64,000 nucleotides of DNA from the NCBI GenBank assembly GCA_942491535.1, contig CALOBV010000007.1, positions 248,001 through 312,000 on the forward strand, given 5' to 3'. The DNA comes from JAUVKT01 sp942491535. Lineage in GTDB: Bacteria; Bacteroidota; Bacteroidia; Bacteroidales; VadinHA17. The notes under the pieces were generated by a model. It was not told the DNA's origin. It saw only the letters and a program-made list of their open reading frames with translations, and made no database searches. Positions within the stretch are counted from its first letter, which is position 1. Each line of letters begins with the position of its first letter. This document shows, piece by piece, positions 9,326 to 18,196 of the stretch. The position numbers and the translations under genes are program-made.

Positions 9326-9526
9326 TTATTTTAAGATTTTTTGTAACAAACTAACTGAATCATTATCTCCTTTGCAGGCAGCTACAGGCCTCCAAACATA
9401 TTCAGAAAGCTCACATTAATAGCCCTGGAATAAAAACTGGCTGAAGTACGCAATCTCATTTCTGTTATTTTATTCACAAATATTATAAAAACTATCTAAA
9501 AACTGACTAACAATGCATATCTATTT

Positions 9527-9937
9527 TTAAGATATGATTGTAGCTATTAATCTCCTTCTCCCACCACTATTTCTGAATTCGCAAAGATAGATACCCTGCC
9601 AGGTACCCATATGCAGTATCCCATTCCTTACCGGTATAGTTACTTCGGGGCCCAATAATGATGATTTTATATGCGAAGGCATATCATCTGATCCTTCAAA
9701 TACATGTGTATAAACGGGGTCATTCTCCGGAATAAGCTTATTTAGAAAGGACTCAAAATCGTCCCTTACACTCGAATCAGCATTTTCATTAATTGAAAGT
9801 GCAGCCGAGGTATGCTTAATAAAAAGTGAAACCACACCTTCATCAGGCAATGGACCCAGTTCATCTACAATAAGGTCAGTAATAAGGTGATAACCCCTTT
9901 TATAAGGAGGAAGGAATATATCTACCTGGTGTACCAT
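9527..9937 (-). CDS. YjbQ family protein (UPF0047, secondary thiamine-phosphate synthase-like)
   Basis: 136 residues covering the whole UPF0047 fold: KRGYHLITDLI, EGVVSLFIKHTSAALSINEN with the conserved His-Thr-Ser, VFEGSDDMPSHIKSSLLG, and TWQGIYLCEFRN. Family knowledge: E. coli YjbQ has weak thiamine-phosphate synthase activity, but the physiological role is unsettled. It is a single gene with ~200 bp of non-coding DNA on each side. No cofactor genes lie nearby to sharpen the role. Confidence 0.9.
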   Translation of the reverse strand: MVHQVDIFLPPYKRGYHLITDLIVDELGPLPDEGVVSLFIKHTSAALSINENADSSVRDDFESFLNKLIPENDPVYTHVFEGSDDMPSHIKSSLLGPEVTIPVRNGILHMGTWQGIYLCEFRNSGGRRRLIATIIS

Positions 9938-10145
9938 AATAATTTCTTCAAAACTACTTCAAGAGAAACAATATTCAGATACCGGCTGATAATATTAATA
10001 AAGCCAGCATCTTTTAAAGTTATGAAAATATAAATAATAGTATCTCAAATCTTAAATTTTTCATAAAAATGACATTTCCTTTTTCGTTGAGAATCAATTA
10101 TGCTTACTTTACATATAAATATTTCAGCTTGATAGCTATTATGGC

Positions 10146-10823
10146 ATGAGGAAGTTATTTGTACTATTATTTCTCGGACTGATGTGGATAAGTATGTTTG
10201 CCCAGGAGGATAAACGCAAAATATATATCCAGGTTGATGGTATTGTATATGATACAGAGAATTCACCAGTAAGGTATGTAAATATTATCTCAAGAATTAT
10301 GAGAAATGGTACTGAAACAGATGAAAACGGAATCTTTTCATTAATAAGTACCCCTGGAGACACTCTGCTGTTTACAACAATCGGATATAAGCCCGGTATA
10401 TTTGTTCTTCCTGATGATCTCACCTACCCCCGTTACAGCATAGACGTTGAAATGCAAATGGATACAATAAATATTGGATCTGTGCTTGTTTTGCCATGGA
10501 AGACCTATGGTGAATTTGTCCAGGCTGTAGTAGAGTATATCCCACCTCAACAACAATTAACCCTTAATATGGAAGCCAATCTCGCTATTATTGAGCGACA
10601 GATCTACAGCGATATGAAGGTTAGTCCGGATATGGGTTACAGATACGCCATGGCCAGGGAGACTGATAGGGTAATGACCGCGAATCAGACTCCCATAAAT
10701 AACCTGATAAATCCATTTGCATGGGCAAAGTTCATTGACGGAATTAAAAACGGGCTTCTGAAAAACAAAAAATCAGACAAGAAAAAAAAGAATAAAGAGA
10801 AGAAGTCGGATAATAAACAGTAG
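10146..10823 (+). CDS. carboxypeptidase-regulatory-like domain protein
   Basis: 225 residues. A signal peptide (MRKLFVLLFLGLMWISMFAQ) is followed by one CarboxypepD_reg-like beta-sandwich: VDGIVYDTENSPVRYVNIIS, GTETDENGIFSL, GDTLLFTTIGYKP. After ~130 residues comes a helical region, then a very basic tail (KNKKSDKKKKNKEKKSDNKQ). The gene lies 8 bp before a TonB-dependent receptor whose own N-terminus has the same domain, so the two are clearly an operon. It is probably an envelope accessory of that receptor; the basic tail could contact the outer-membrane inner leaflet or peptidoglycan, which is inference. Confidence 0.8.
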   Translation: MRKLFVLLFLGLMWISMFAQEDKRKIYIQVDGIVYDTENSPVRYVNIISRIMRNGTETDENGIFSLISTPGDTLLFTTIGYKPGIFVLPDDLTYPRYSIDVEMQMDTINIGSVLVLPWKTYGEFVQAVVEYIPPQQQLTLNMEANLAIIERQIYSDMKVSPDMGYRYAMARETDRVMTANQTPINNLINPFAWAKFIDGIKNGLLKNKKSDKKKKNKEKKSDNKQ

Positions 10824-10831
10824 CATGACGG

Positions 10832-13258
10832 ATGAAATTCAAAGATTGTTTCATTTTATTCGCTCTTATAATACTTCCCAGCCTAAATGGAATTTCGCAG
10901 GAAAATACAATCAGATTAGAAGGATGTGTAAATGATAGTACTGGTACAGGGCTCTACCTTGCAGATATTATTGTAATAAGTACAGACAGGGGAACCTATA
11001 CAAATGAAAACGGATGCTTCGTTCTTATTTTCCCAAAAGATGGTAACACACACACTCTTAGAATAACTTCAGTCGGATACGACACCCTTGATTATCCATT
11101 CAGAGCTGATTCAGACAAAGTATTTCACACATTTATCTTAAATGAAAATGTTACCTCTATAAATGAAGTAAGGGTAAGGGACCCAGGTATAACAGAATCA
11201 CCAACACTAACAAGGTTACCATTAAGAGATGTATCCCTGATACCATCCAGCGGCAGCAGCATTGAATCGCTGCTGAAAACATTGCCAGGTGTTAACTCTC
11301 AGAATGAATTATCTGGCCAGTATACTGTTAGAGGCGGAAGTTATGACGAAAACCTGGTGTACATTAACAATATAGAGATGTATAAGCCCCAGCTTATCAA
11401 ATCAGGAAGGAAGGAAGGGCTTAGTATAATCAATCCCGACCTTACAGGATCGATCTATTTCTCTGCAGGCGGGTTTAACGCAACTTACGGAGACAAGCTG
11501 TCATCTGTTCTCGACATTACTTATAAAGAACCTGATGAATTCGGGGGATCGGTAAACCTTAGCCTGCTAACAAACTCCGTACATTTCGAAGGAAAATCAA
11601 AAAATAATAAAATAAGCATACTTACAGGTGCCAGGTATATGACTAACCGTTTCCTCCTTAAATCACTCGATACAAAGGGTAACTACACTCCATATTTTAA
11701 GGATATACAATCACTCGTTTCTATACAAAGCGGATCAAATTCCAGCCTGGATATCCTGATCACCTACAGCACTAATAATTATGAATTTACGCCAATATCT
11801 CAAAGGAGTTCCTTCGGTACCTACCAGGAAGCATACCAGCTATATGTAGATTACGAAGGATCTGAGAATGACAAATATTCAAGCTTTAACGGAGCTCTTG
11901 TATGGGACTGGGATAATAGACATGGGGTTAAGAATAAATTAACAGCCCGATACTATACGATGATTGAAACAGAGTCCTTTGATATAAGGGCAAGATATTC
12001 TCTCAACCTGCTCGATAAGGACATTGGCTCTGAAAATATCGGAGACAGCATTATGAATGTAGGAGTGGGGAGCTGGATCGATCATGCCCGTAATCAGCTT
12101 TATGCGAAGGTATATGCTGTAGGATCAGCTTCAAGGTGGCAACACAACAATAACATTGTTAACTGGGGTGTCAAAATCAAGCATGAATCAGTACATGATT
12201 ATATTAATGAGTGGAAGATGATTGACTCGGCCGGTTATTCCATTCCTTTTTCTTATTCAGGACTCGAACTTTATAGCAGCATTAATGTAGAAAATCCTAT
12301 CTCATCCAGGCGCTTTGAAATATATTTTTCTGATAATTACACATTCAGCCTGGCCGCTACCAGGTATGTAATAACCCTGGGAGCAAGAGCCAGTTACTGG
12401 ACACTTAACAAGGAATTAATCGTTAGTCCACGCTTCTCTATTGAAGCTGCTAATAATAATTTATCCATTTATTTATCATCAGGCATCTATTACCAGCCTC
12501 CTTTTTACAGGGAAATGAGACGCAGCGACGGGAGTCTGAATTTTGATATTCTGTCGCAGAAATCAACTCACTTTGTTATCGGATCCAAGTGGTATTTCCA
12601 GATCGGGCAGACATCCTTCAGGTTAATGACCGAAGCCTATTACAAAAGACTTGATAGACTTATTCCCTATAGCTTTGATAATGTGCGAGTAATTTATTCG
12701 GGTGAGAACTCTGCCAAGGGTAATATCTCAGGTATAGATCTCAGGCTGAATGGTGAGTTTGTCAAAGATGCAGAATCATGGCTTTCTCTTTCACTTATGA
12801 AGGCCACACATGATATTATTAATGATTCCTATGGACCCTATCCTGCCCCGGGTGATATCAGATTCGCAGCAGACTTATTCTTCCAGGATTACTTCCCTTC
12901 TAATCCTGCTTTCAAAGCCCATATCAAGCTTCATTACAGCTCAGGTATGCCTATTAATTCACCATACGATGTCAGGTACGATAATTATTTCAGGATGCCC
13001 TCATATAAAAGGGTTGACCTGGGTTTCACAAGAAACCTGAAAGATCACCTCGCAAAGTTAAACCCATCCAGTCCGCTAAAATATTTTGAGGATATCATAC
13101 TGGGATTCGAAGTTTTCAATCTCCTGGATATTAGAAACACAATCTCCTACCACTGGCTATCAACAATAAATAATCTAAGTGGCGAAGAAAGACAATTTGC
13201 AGTACCTAACTACCTTACAGGAAGGAGTCTGAACTTCAAACTTAGCATAAGATTCTAA
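10832..13258 (+). CDS. TonB-dependent receptor with N-terminal carboxypeptidase-regulatory-like domain
   Basis: 808 residues: signal peptide, then a CarboxypepD_reg-like domain (residues ~25-105), then the plug (SIESLLKTLPGVN, YTVRGGSYDENLVYINNIEM) and a 22-strand barrel of ~580 residues ending LNFKLSIRF. This is the SusC-like layout, but it is shorter than true SusC (~1000 residues) and no SusD follows, so it is a general TonB-dependent transporter. It takes up an unknown large or scarce ligand using TonB-ExbBD energy. A TonB-like protein is encoded 1 kb downstream. Confidence 0.92.
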   Translation: MKFKDCFILFALIILPSLNGISQENTIRLEGCVNDSTGTGLYLADIIVISTDRGTYTNENGCFVLIFPKDGNTHTLRITSVGYDTLDYPFRADSDKVFHTFILNENVTSINEVRVRDPGITESPTLTRLPLRDVSLIPSSGSSIESLLKTLPGVNSQNELSGQYTVRGGSYDENLVYINNIEMYKPQLIKSGRKEGLSIINPDLTGSIYFSAGGFNATYGDKLSSVLDITYKEPDEFGGSVNLSLLTNSVHFEGKSKNNKISILTGARYMTNRFLLKSLDTKGNYTPYFKDIQSLVSIQSGSNSSLDILITYSTNNYEFTPISQRSSFGTYQEAYQLYVDYEGSENDKYSSFNGALVWDWDNRHGVKNKLTARYYTMIETESFDIRARYSLNLLDKDIGSENIGDSIMNVGVGSWIDHARNQLYAKVYAVGSASRWQHNNNIVNWGVKIKHESVHDYINEWKMIDSAGYSIPFSYSGLELYSSINVENPISSRRFEIYFSDNYTFSLAATRYVITLGARASYWTLNKELIVSPRFSIEAANNNLSIYLSSGIYYQPPFYREMRRSDGSLNFDILSQKSTHFVIGSKWYFQIGQTSFRLMTEAYYKRLDRLIPYSFDNVRVIYSGENSAKGNISGIDLRLNGEFVKDAESWLSLSLMKATHDIINDSYGPYPAPGDIRFAADLFFQDYFPSNPAFKAHIKLHYSSGMPINSPYDVRYDNYFRMPSYKRVDLGFTRNLKDHLAKLNPSSPLKYFEDIILGFEVFNLLDIRNTISYHWLSTINNLSGEERQFAVPNYLTGRSLNFKLSIRF

Positions 13259-13285
13259 TTTAAAAGCCGTTATATCAACGTTCTT

Positions 13286-13320
13286 AGCTATCAGCTATCA
13301 GCTATCAGCTATCAGCTATC
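13286..13320. repeat. heptamer tandem repeat, AGCTATC x5
   Basis: Five perfect copies of AGCTATC between the convergent 3' ends of the TonB receptor and the AEC permease. The array begins 27 bp after the receptor stop codon. It is one of four arrays with a 7-bp period in this window. Confidence 0.95.
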
Positions 13321-13330
13321 ACCCTGCACC

Positions 13331-14284
13331 TTAGATAACCATGTTAATCAGCCACCAGATAAAGGGAAGAGTTAAAAGGCTAAGCAGTGTAGACATAAAT
13401 ACATTTGAGGTAGCAAGCTGATCGTCAACCTTAAATATCTTTGCTACAATTACTACATTAGCCATACATGGCATTGCAGCTTCTACGATTACTACTGAGA
13501 TAATAAGTGGATCTATGTCTGCGAGTATATTGTTCCCAAGGAAGGAAAATATAAATATTAAGATAAGTGGAAATATTATATTTTTGTTGATTGTTGTAAG
13601 GTAAACAAGCGGATTACCAAAAATACCCTTTATCTTCATAAGACCCATTAGAGCCCCTATATATAGCATCGAAAGGTAGATAGTTGTACCTCCAAGACTC
13701 ATAAATGGCTTTAATATAAGATCAGGAATCTTAATTTTTAAAATGAATAATATAAACCCTAACAAAATAGCTACAGAGTTTGGGTTTATCATCTTTCTGA
13801 TGCTCTGCGTAAAAGGCATACCCCCTTTCCTTGTAATAACATAGATACCAACTGTCCACAATAACATAATGGAAACAAAAGCGTATATACTGGCATAGAA
13901 CAGTCCCATATCACCAAAAAGCGCACTAACTACAGGAAAGCCTATGTAGAGAATATTACCAAAGCCGTGGTGGGCTATAAATACAGATCTCTGTTCATGT
14001 TTAAGCGAGAAGAATGAAGACGAAATAAGGCCTAACAAGAGCATCAATAAGATCACCAGGAAGGAGATCAGTATAACAATAAGACTATTCCTGAGGATCT
14101 CAGGTGTAAGATCCAGCTTGCTGAAATTTGTAACCAGCAGTAGAGGAAGGGTTATATTAAAGATTACCCGAACAAGCTGATCACGTGTTTCTTCCTTAAT
14201 AACGCCAATCTTGGATGCGAGATAGCCAACCAGAACAAGAATAGCCAGGAAGGTAATCTGGTCAACGATTATTGATTGTTGCAT
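13331..14284 (-). CDS. AEC family permease
   Basis: 317 residues with about ten hydrophobic helices in two five-helix halves. N-terminal QITFLAILVLVGYLASKIGVI and the mid-region GFGNILYIGFPVVSALFG match the auxin-efflux-carrier (AEC/MleP) family of the BART superfamily. A second-half VIVEAAMPCMANVVIVAKIF matches the conserved cross-over segment. Members move dicarboxylates, malate, or other organic anions across the inner membrane; the substrate here is unknown. Only 15 bp separate its start from the divergent TonB-like gene, so its promoter must overlap that gene or its leader. Confidence 0.88.
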   Translation of the reverse strand: MQQSIIVDQITFLAILVLVGYLASKIGVIKEETRDQLVRVIFNITLPLLLVTNFSKLDLTPEILRNSLIVILISFLVILLMLLLGLISSSFFSLKHEQRSVFIAHHGFGNILYIGFPVVSALFGDMGLFYASIYAFVSIMLLWTVGIYVITRKGGMPFTQSIRKMINPNSVAILLGFILFILKIKIPDLILKPFMSLGGTTIYLSMLYIGALMGLMKIKGIFGNPLVYLTTINKNIIFPLILIFIFSFLGNNILADIDPLIISVVIVEAAMPCMANVVIVAKIFKVDDQLATSNVFMSTLLSLLTLPFIWWLINMVI

Positions 14285-14299
14285 TTACCTGTTTTCTAA

Positions 14300-15097
14300 A
14301 TGATGAGACAAAATAAGGATCAAAAAGGAATATTTCCTAATTTCGCAGATGTTATGAAACAATATGAGGGAAGGCTTGCTGGAATACTTGGTACCATTAT
14401 CATTCATTTGATTGGTGGCATAATATTTATGTCTGTTAAGCTATCATCCCTCTACAATGAAAACAGATCTGAGTTTGTTGTTGAATTTGAACAGGAAAGA
14501 GACTATGTCGAAGAAGAGCTTATAGAGGTACCTGTAACTTTGGAACAATTATTTGAGAATGATGAAAGATACCTGGATATCATAAAAAATATTGCAAACC
14601 AGGATGTTGCTGATATTGATCCTATGGAATTACAGGACAGGGTAAAGGAGGAGCTTATTGCCAGTGGCCTGCTTGGAGAAGATAACTTTATCGATGAGCA
14701 AAAGAACACAATTGAAGAAATGGATGAGGGCGATACTGCTATCGAGGCGTCTCCAGAAGAAAATGACAGCATAGCAATCAAAAAATCAGCTAATGAACTT
14801 GCCGCTATGTACCAGGGGCCAACAAGGATTAATTACAAGCTTGAGAACAGGTACCATTTAAAACTGCCAATACCAATCTATAAATGTGAAAATTCAGGTC
14901 TTATTATAATAAACATCCTTGTAGATCAAAAAGGTAGAATTACAGATTATACGCTTGATGCAGAATCCAGCTCAACATCTGATGAATGCCTACTTGAAGC
15001 AGCCATCAGTTCAATTAAACGCACCAGGTTTAATCCTGATAGCAAAGCGCCTAAAAAACAGGCAGGCTTTATAAGCTTTGAGTTTGTAGCACAGTAG
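14300..15097 (+). CDS. TonB-like energy transducer
   Basis: 265 residues. A cytoplasmic N-terminus precedes one transmembrane helix (residues ~30-50), then an acidic periplasmic linker (EEELIEVPVTLEQLFEND and on). The C-terminal domain (~residues 190-265) has the TonB_C pattern: IINILVDQKGRITDYTL, AAISSIKRTRFNPDS, KQAGFISFEFVAQ. The linker is Glu/Asp-rich and lacks the Pro-Lys repeats of classic TonB. It probably transmits proton-motive force from ExbBD to outer-membrane receptors. ATGs occur at 14300 and 14303; either may be used. The last base of the stop codon is also the first base of a repeat array. Confidence 0.85.
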   Translation: MMRQNKDQKGIFPNFADVMKQYEGRLAGILGTIIIHLIGGIIFMSVKLSSLYNENRSEFVVEFEQERDYVEEELIEVPVTLEQLFENDERYLDIIKNIANQDVADIDPMELQDRVKEELIASGLLGEDNFIDEQKNTIEEMDEGDTAIEASPEENDSIAIKKSANELAAMYQGPTRINYKLENRYHLKLPIPIYKCENSGLIIINILVDQKGRITDYTLDAESSSTSDECLLEAAISSIKRTRFNPDSKAPKKQAGFISFEFVAQ

Positions 15098-15205
15098 GGT
15101 GTTGGGTGTTGGGTGTTGGGTGTTGGGTGTTGGGTGTTGGGTGTTGGGTGTTGGGTGTTGGGTGTTGGGTGTTGGTGTTGGGGTGTTGGGTGTTGGGTGT
15201 TGGGG
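15097..15205. repeat. heptamer tandem repeat, GGGTGTT x ~15
   Basis: Eleven perfect GGGTGTT units, then one 6-mer (GGTGTT), one 8-mer (GGGGTGTT), and two more perfect units. The array starts inside the TAG stop of the TonB-like gene and ends 17 bp before the convergent SRAP stop, so it fills the whole spacer. The opposite strand can be read as a low-complexity peptide, but this is an artefact of the repeat. Confidence 0.95.
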
Positions 15206-15221
15206 TATTTTCAATCCTCAA

Positions 15222-15947
15222 CTAAAACAAAGTAGGCTGCTGTGGATATGAATAAGGTTTAATGATTTCTGGACGATTCTTAGGCAGGTCATTCTTTCCC
15301 AGGTTTGGGTTAACAGTATGATATGATAAGCTATTTTCGTCGTACGGCTCAAAAAGAAAATCCAACTCATCCGGATTTCCGGATAACCACAGATCTTCAT
15401 TTTCGGAAGAAATAATCACCGGCATCCTCTGTTTGGAATTATGAATCTCCGACATCCTTTGATTGGCCCTGGTGGTAACAATAGAGAATGTATGGATATC
15501 CTGATCCTGGGTTTCATCGTACCACCTGTCATAAATACCTGCCAGTGAAATAATTTTTTCTTTCTGGCTATAAATATACCAGGGTCTTCTTTCTTTGCCT
15601 ATATGCTGCCACTCGAAAAAGCCTGCTACAGGCACCAGGCATCTCCTGTATCTAAAAGCATCAGAAAAAGATGGTTTCTCGGAAACAGTTTCACTCCTGG
15701 CATTATGAGTCATTCGCCTTATTTTATCTGCCTCTTCACTATCGGTTACCCAGGATGGGATTAATCCCCAGTTAAATACAGACAGCTGTTTTTCGTTCTG
15801 ATCATTCAGCATGGCAAGCGGTAATTCTGGGAAAGCAAATGCATGATAATAATAGCTGGGAATATACTTCTCGGGATCAAGCAATTTTGAACCGTAACGT
15901 GATTCGAGCTCCTCCTTTATAATATTTACATTTACTGTAAAACACAT
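15222..15947 (-). CDS. SOS response-associated peptidase (SRAP, HMCES/YedK-like)
   Basis: 241 residues starting at the ATG at 15947. That start is required because the family's nucleophile is Cys2 (here Met-Cys-Phe) after Met removal; an upstream in-frame extension of 20 residues would destroy it. Other conserved parts are visible: FNWGLIPSWV, the catalytic Asn in HNARSET, Glu in VAGFFEWQ, and His in the IHNSKQRMP segment. SRAP proteins form a thiazolidine crosslink with abasic sites in single-stranded DNA and so protect them. The gene lies 1 bp after the stop of the serine hydrolase; it may be transcribed with it. Confidence 0.94.
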   Translation of the reverse strand: MCFTVNVNIIKEELESRYGSKLLDPEKYIPSYYYHAFAFPELPLAMLNDQNEKQLSVFNWGLIPSWVTDSEEADKIRRMTHNARSETVSEKPSFSDAFRYRRCLVPVAGFFEWQHIGKERRPWYIYSQKEKIISLAGIYDRWYDETQDQDIHTFSIVTTRANQRMSEIHNSKQRMPVIISSENEDLWLSGNPDELDFLFEPYDENSLSYHTVNPNLGKNDLPKNRPEIIKPYSYPQQPTLF

Positions 15948-15948
15948 A

Positions 15949-17265
15949 TTAATCAGACTCTGTAAGGAAGGGGTAGGCATCGAGAGGCACAGGAAGGGTA
16001 TAATCAAAAAGGTCGTCAGGAATCCATTCCTTTGTCCTGGATATTGCCCTGATCATCATGCTGCTAACGTCGCCAGGGAATTTTGACTGTTTCCATGTAT
16101 TTGTATTAAAAAGAGCTACCCATATCATACCGTCCGGATACCGCCTTATCATAGCTGATGTACCGGCAAAGGAGCCGGTTCGCCACCAGTAACCATTTGA
16201 AGTTGAGCCTTTCCAGCCTATTGGAGCCCATCCATTATTTCTGTCGGTCATTAGTTTTATAGTCTCAGGAGATAATATATCTTCAACATCATCAAATCCA
16301 TCAATTGACATAATGAACCTGAGTAGATCGGGAGCCGTTGTTATCCATGCGCCGGCACCACCCAGTGCTTCAACATCATTGCCACCATTTGATGCAGCTA
16401 CCAGCTCACCTGTCCCGAAAATTGATTTTTTTGGTATTGCGTTTGAAGGTTCAAAATACTTTACTTCATATGGACTCCTCTGATTATAAAGATTTCTTGC
16501 CAGCTCAAAATCGAAAAGACCTATGGGTTCAAAGAGACTCTTCTGACAGTACTCTTCATAGGGTAGGCCCGATACTTCTTCAACTACCAGTCCTAAAATA
16601 GCATATCCGAGATTTGAATACGAGCGTCCTTTCCCGGGTGTAAAGTGCAGTCTTTTATTCAGGGCAAACCTTACAATATTCTCTGTTGACACAGGAGGAT
16701 CAATGCCAAGAGACGATGCCACAACCAATGGCATAAACATATGATCGCCCCACCGTGGGGTCCATCCCCCCATGTGACTAAGTAAATGTGCAACCGTTAT
16801 TTGTTCTGCCCTGGGATCTCTTGGATCAGAATAATAATCGTCGTTAAGGATCCCTTCTGGCCCAAAAACTTTCTGATTTAGACTGAGTTCTCCATCTTCA
16901 TAAAGTTTCATTATTGCAGTTGCAGTAATCAGTTTTGAGACACTGGCAATACGAAACCTGTTATAAGGCTCAACCTTCACCGGGCCATGATCGTCAGCAA
17001 TCCCGTATCCCTTTGCCAATACCAGCCTGCCATCTTTGTATACCGCTATAGAAGAACCCATGATATCCCAGCTTCGCATAAAATAGTCCACTGTACGATC
17101 AAAAGCGCCATAATACTCATAGTCGGAAAATGAGTTAAGCAGGCGTGAATTTTCAGGAAGGTATGGTAATCTGGGGGGTGAAGTACCACCACTATCTTCA
17201 GGATCGATACTAAGAATCCCGAATAGCACAATTAAAAATACAATTTTATACTCCTTACCGAACAT
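15949..17265 (-). CDS. serine hydrolase, class C beta-lactamase-like
   Basis: 438 residues with a signal-anchor or signal peptide (hydrophobic residues 7-20). The penicillin-recognising fold carries its three motifs: S108-V-S-K111, Y216-S-N218 and a HTG-like RTGSFAGTSA near residue 375. Members of this broad group (AmpC-like, DD-peptidases, esterases) act in the periplasm on peptidoglycan peptides or esters. Its length and NYxN-type motif point to the beta-lactamase-related serine hydrolase family, and real resistance activity is unlikely to be its main role. It is the gene upstream of SRAP. Confidence 0.9.
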   Translation of the reverse strand: MFGKEYKIVFLIVLFGILSIDPEDSGGTSPPRLPYLPENSRLLNSFSDYEYYGAFDRTVDYFMRSWDIMGSSIAVYKDGRLVLAKGYGIADDHGPVKVEPYNRFRIASVSKLITATAIMKLYEDGELSLNQKVFGPEGILNDDYYSDPRDPRAEQITVAHLLSHMGGWTPRWGDHMFMPLVVASSLGIDPPVSTENIVRFALNKRLHFTPGKGRSYSNLGYAILGLVVEEVSGLPYEEYCQKSLFEPIGLFDFELARNLYNQRSPYEVKYFEPSNAIPKKSIFGTGELVAASNGGNDVEALGGAGAWITTAPDLLRFIMSIDGFDDVEDILSPETIKLMTDRNNGWAPIGWKGSTSNGYWWRTGSFAGTSAMIRRYPDGMIWVALFNTNTWKQSKFPGDVSSMMIRAISRTKEWIPDDLFDYTLPVPLDAYPFLTESD

Positions 17266-17297
17266 TTCTGCTATTTGTCCGGTACAAAGATAATAAT

Positions 17298-18062
17298 TTA
17301 TACGCCAAGTTTATTCCTGATTTTTATAACAAGATCCTTAAGATCACCCGGCACTATTTCCTGAAGCTTATCGAAATCGGGTTTTGCCCTTGGCCTCGTA
17401 CGCAGGTCATTTACATCTTTAATTGGTTTTTTTGTTGAGGCACCGAGGTATGAAAGTAATTTCCAGTTATGCTCCTCCTGGAAAAATGGTAATAACTCAA
17501 GAGCAATATGGTCAAAGATCACAGATGGCGCATAGCCCTTATTATTATCCAATTGCTTTACTTCTTCCATAATCCATTCATTGCTCGCAAGGTTAAGCAT
17601 GATGTCAATATTCTTGAATGCGGTTCTTACTTTTTCAGCCTTAAGTTCCGAGAAAGTCTCATAGGCCCCTTCATACTCTTTAGAGGGTGGATTATCGATC
17701 CATTTCTCTGCGAAATAATCAAGGAACCAGAAAGAGGTCATATGTGCCAGGGCATTTGAAAACCATGTAATCTGTCTTGGGTCAGTATAGAGGGTACTCA
17801 TTAAACGAGCAAACTGGTAAGCTACCTTTCCATAGGTCAGGTGACCTACAGTAAGACCCATCTTATAATGTTCATCTATAATAGGAGTATACAGGCGCAT
17901 TCCATAATAAATATCGTTAACAACCCAGATAGGCTTATATCCAAGTACCGGCTTCACTCCTACTAATTTGTCAATTTTAATACTTACCTCACTTGTAACA
18001 GGCTCAATATTATTGTTGTATTCATCTGATTCCCACAGATCAAGGTTGATTTTCCATTCCAT
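17298..18062 (-). CDS. conserved-looking cytoplasmic protein of unknown function
   Basis: 254 residues from the ATG at 18062 (MEWKINLDLW); a further in-frame ATG 33 bp upstream is possible. No signal peptide and no long hydrophobic helix. I do not recognise the family. The segment WFSNALAHMTSFWFLDYFAEKW (residues ~112-133) has the look of a gluzincin-type active-site helix but lacks HExxH, so no peptidase call is made. The last 60 residues are basic and helical. It stands alone: 32 bp from the serine hydrolase gene on the same strand and divergent from the ankyrin gene. It could be expressed with the hydrolase and SRAP. Confidence 0.65.
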   Translation of the reverse strand: MEWKINLDLWESDEYNNNIEPVTSEVSIKIDKLVGVKPVLGYKPIWVVNDIYYGMRLYTPIIDEHYKMGLTVGHLTYGKVAYQFARLMSTLYTDPRQITWFSNALAHMTSFWFLDYFAEKWIDNPPSKEYEGAYETFSELKAEKVRTAFKNIDIMLNLASNEWIMEEVKQLDNNKGYAPSVIFDHIALELLPFFQEEHNWKLLSYLGASTKKPIKDVNDLRTRPRAKPDFDKLQEIVPGDLKDLVIKIRNKLGV

Positions 18063-18184
18063 TATTTTGATTCTATTAGTTATTATCCGACACAATTAAA
18101 TGTACAAAATTATTGTACCAATTACAAATTCCAAAAATAGCAGATTGTTCCGGATAATGATAAACACTTGTATAAAGCTTTTAT

Positions 18185-18192
18185 TATATTTG
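18185..18192 (+). promoter_or_regulatory. TAnnTTTG -7 motif almost touching the ankyrin start codon
   Basis: TATATTTG matches TAnnTTTG. A start site 4-6 nt after the motif would fall on, or next to, the ATG at 18197, so the transcript would be leaderless or nearly so. Confidence 0.4.
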
Positions 18193-18196
18193 TAAT

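Noticed and set aside
9949..9956. A minus-strand TAnnTTTG match before the YjbQ gene.
   Set aside because: It lies only 12 bp before the ATG, and in such AT-rich DNA a single match is weak evidence.
15011..15214. A minus-strand open frame of Pro-Asn-Thr-Gln-His-Pro-Thr repeats.
   Set aside because: It arises only because a 7-bp repeat is read without stop codons; it has no support as a gene and overlaps the TonB-like gene.
17298..18062. A metallopeptidase call for the unknown protein at 17.3-18.1 kb.
   Set aside because: The helix resembling a gluzincin active site has no HExxH, so no catalytic role can be claimed.
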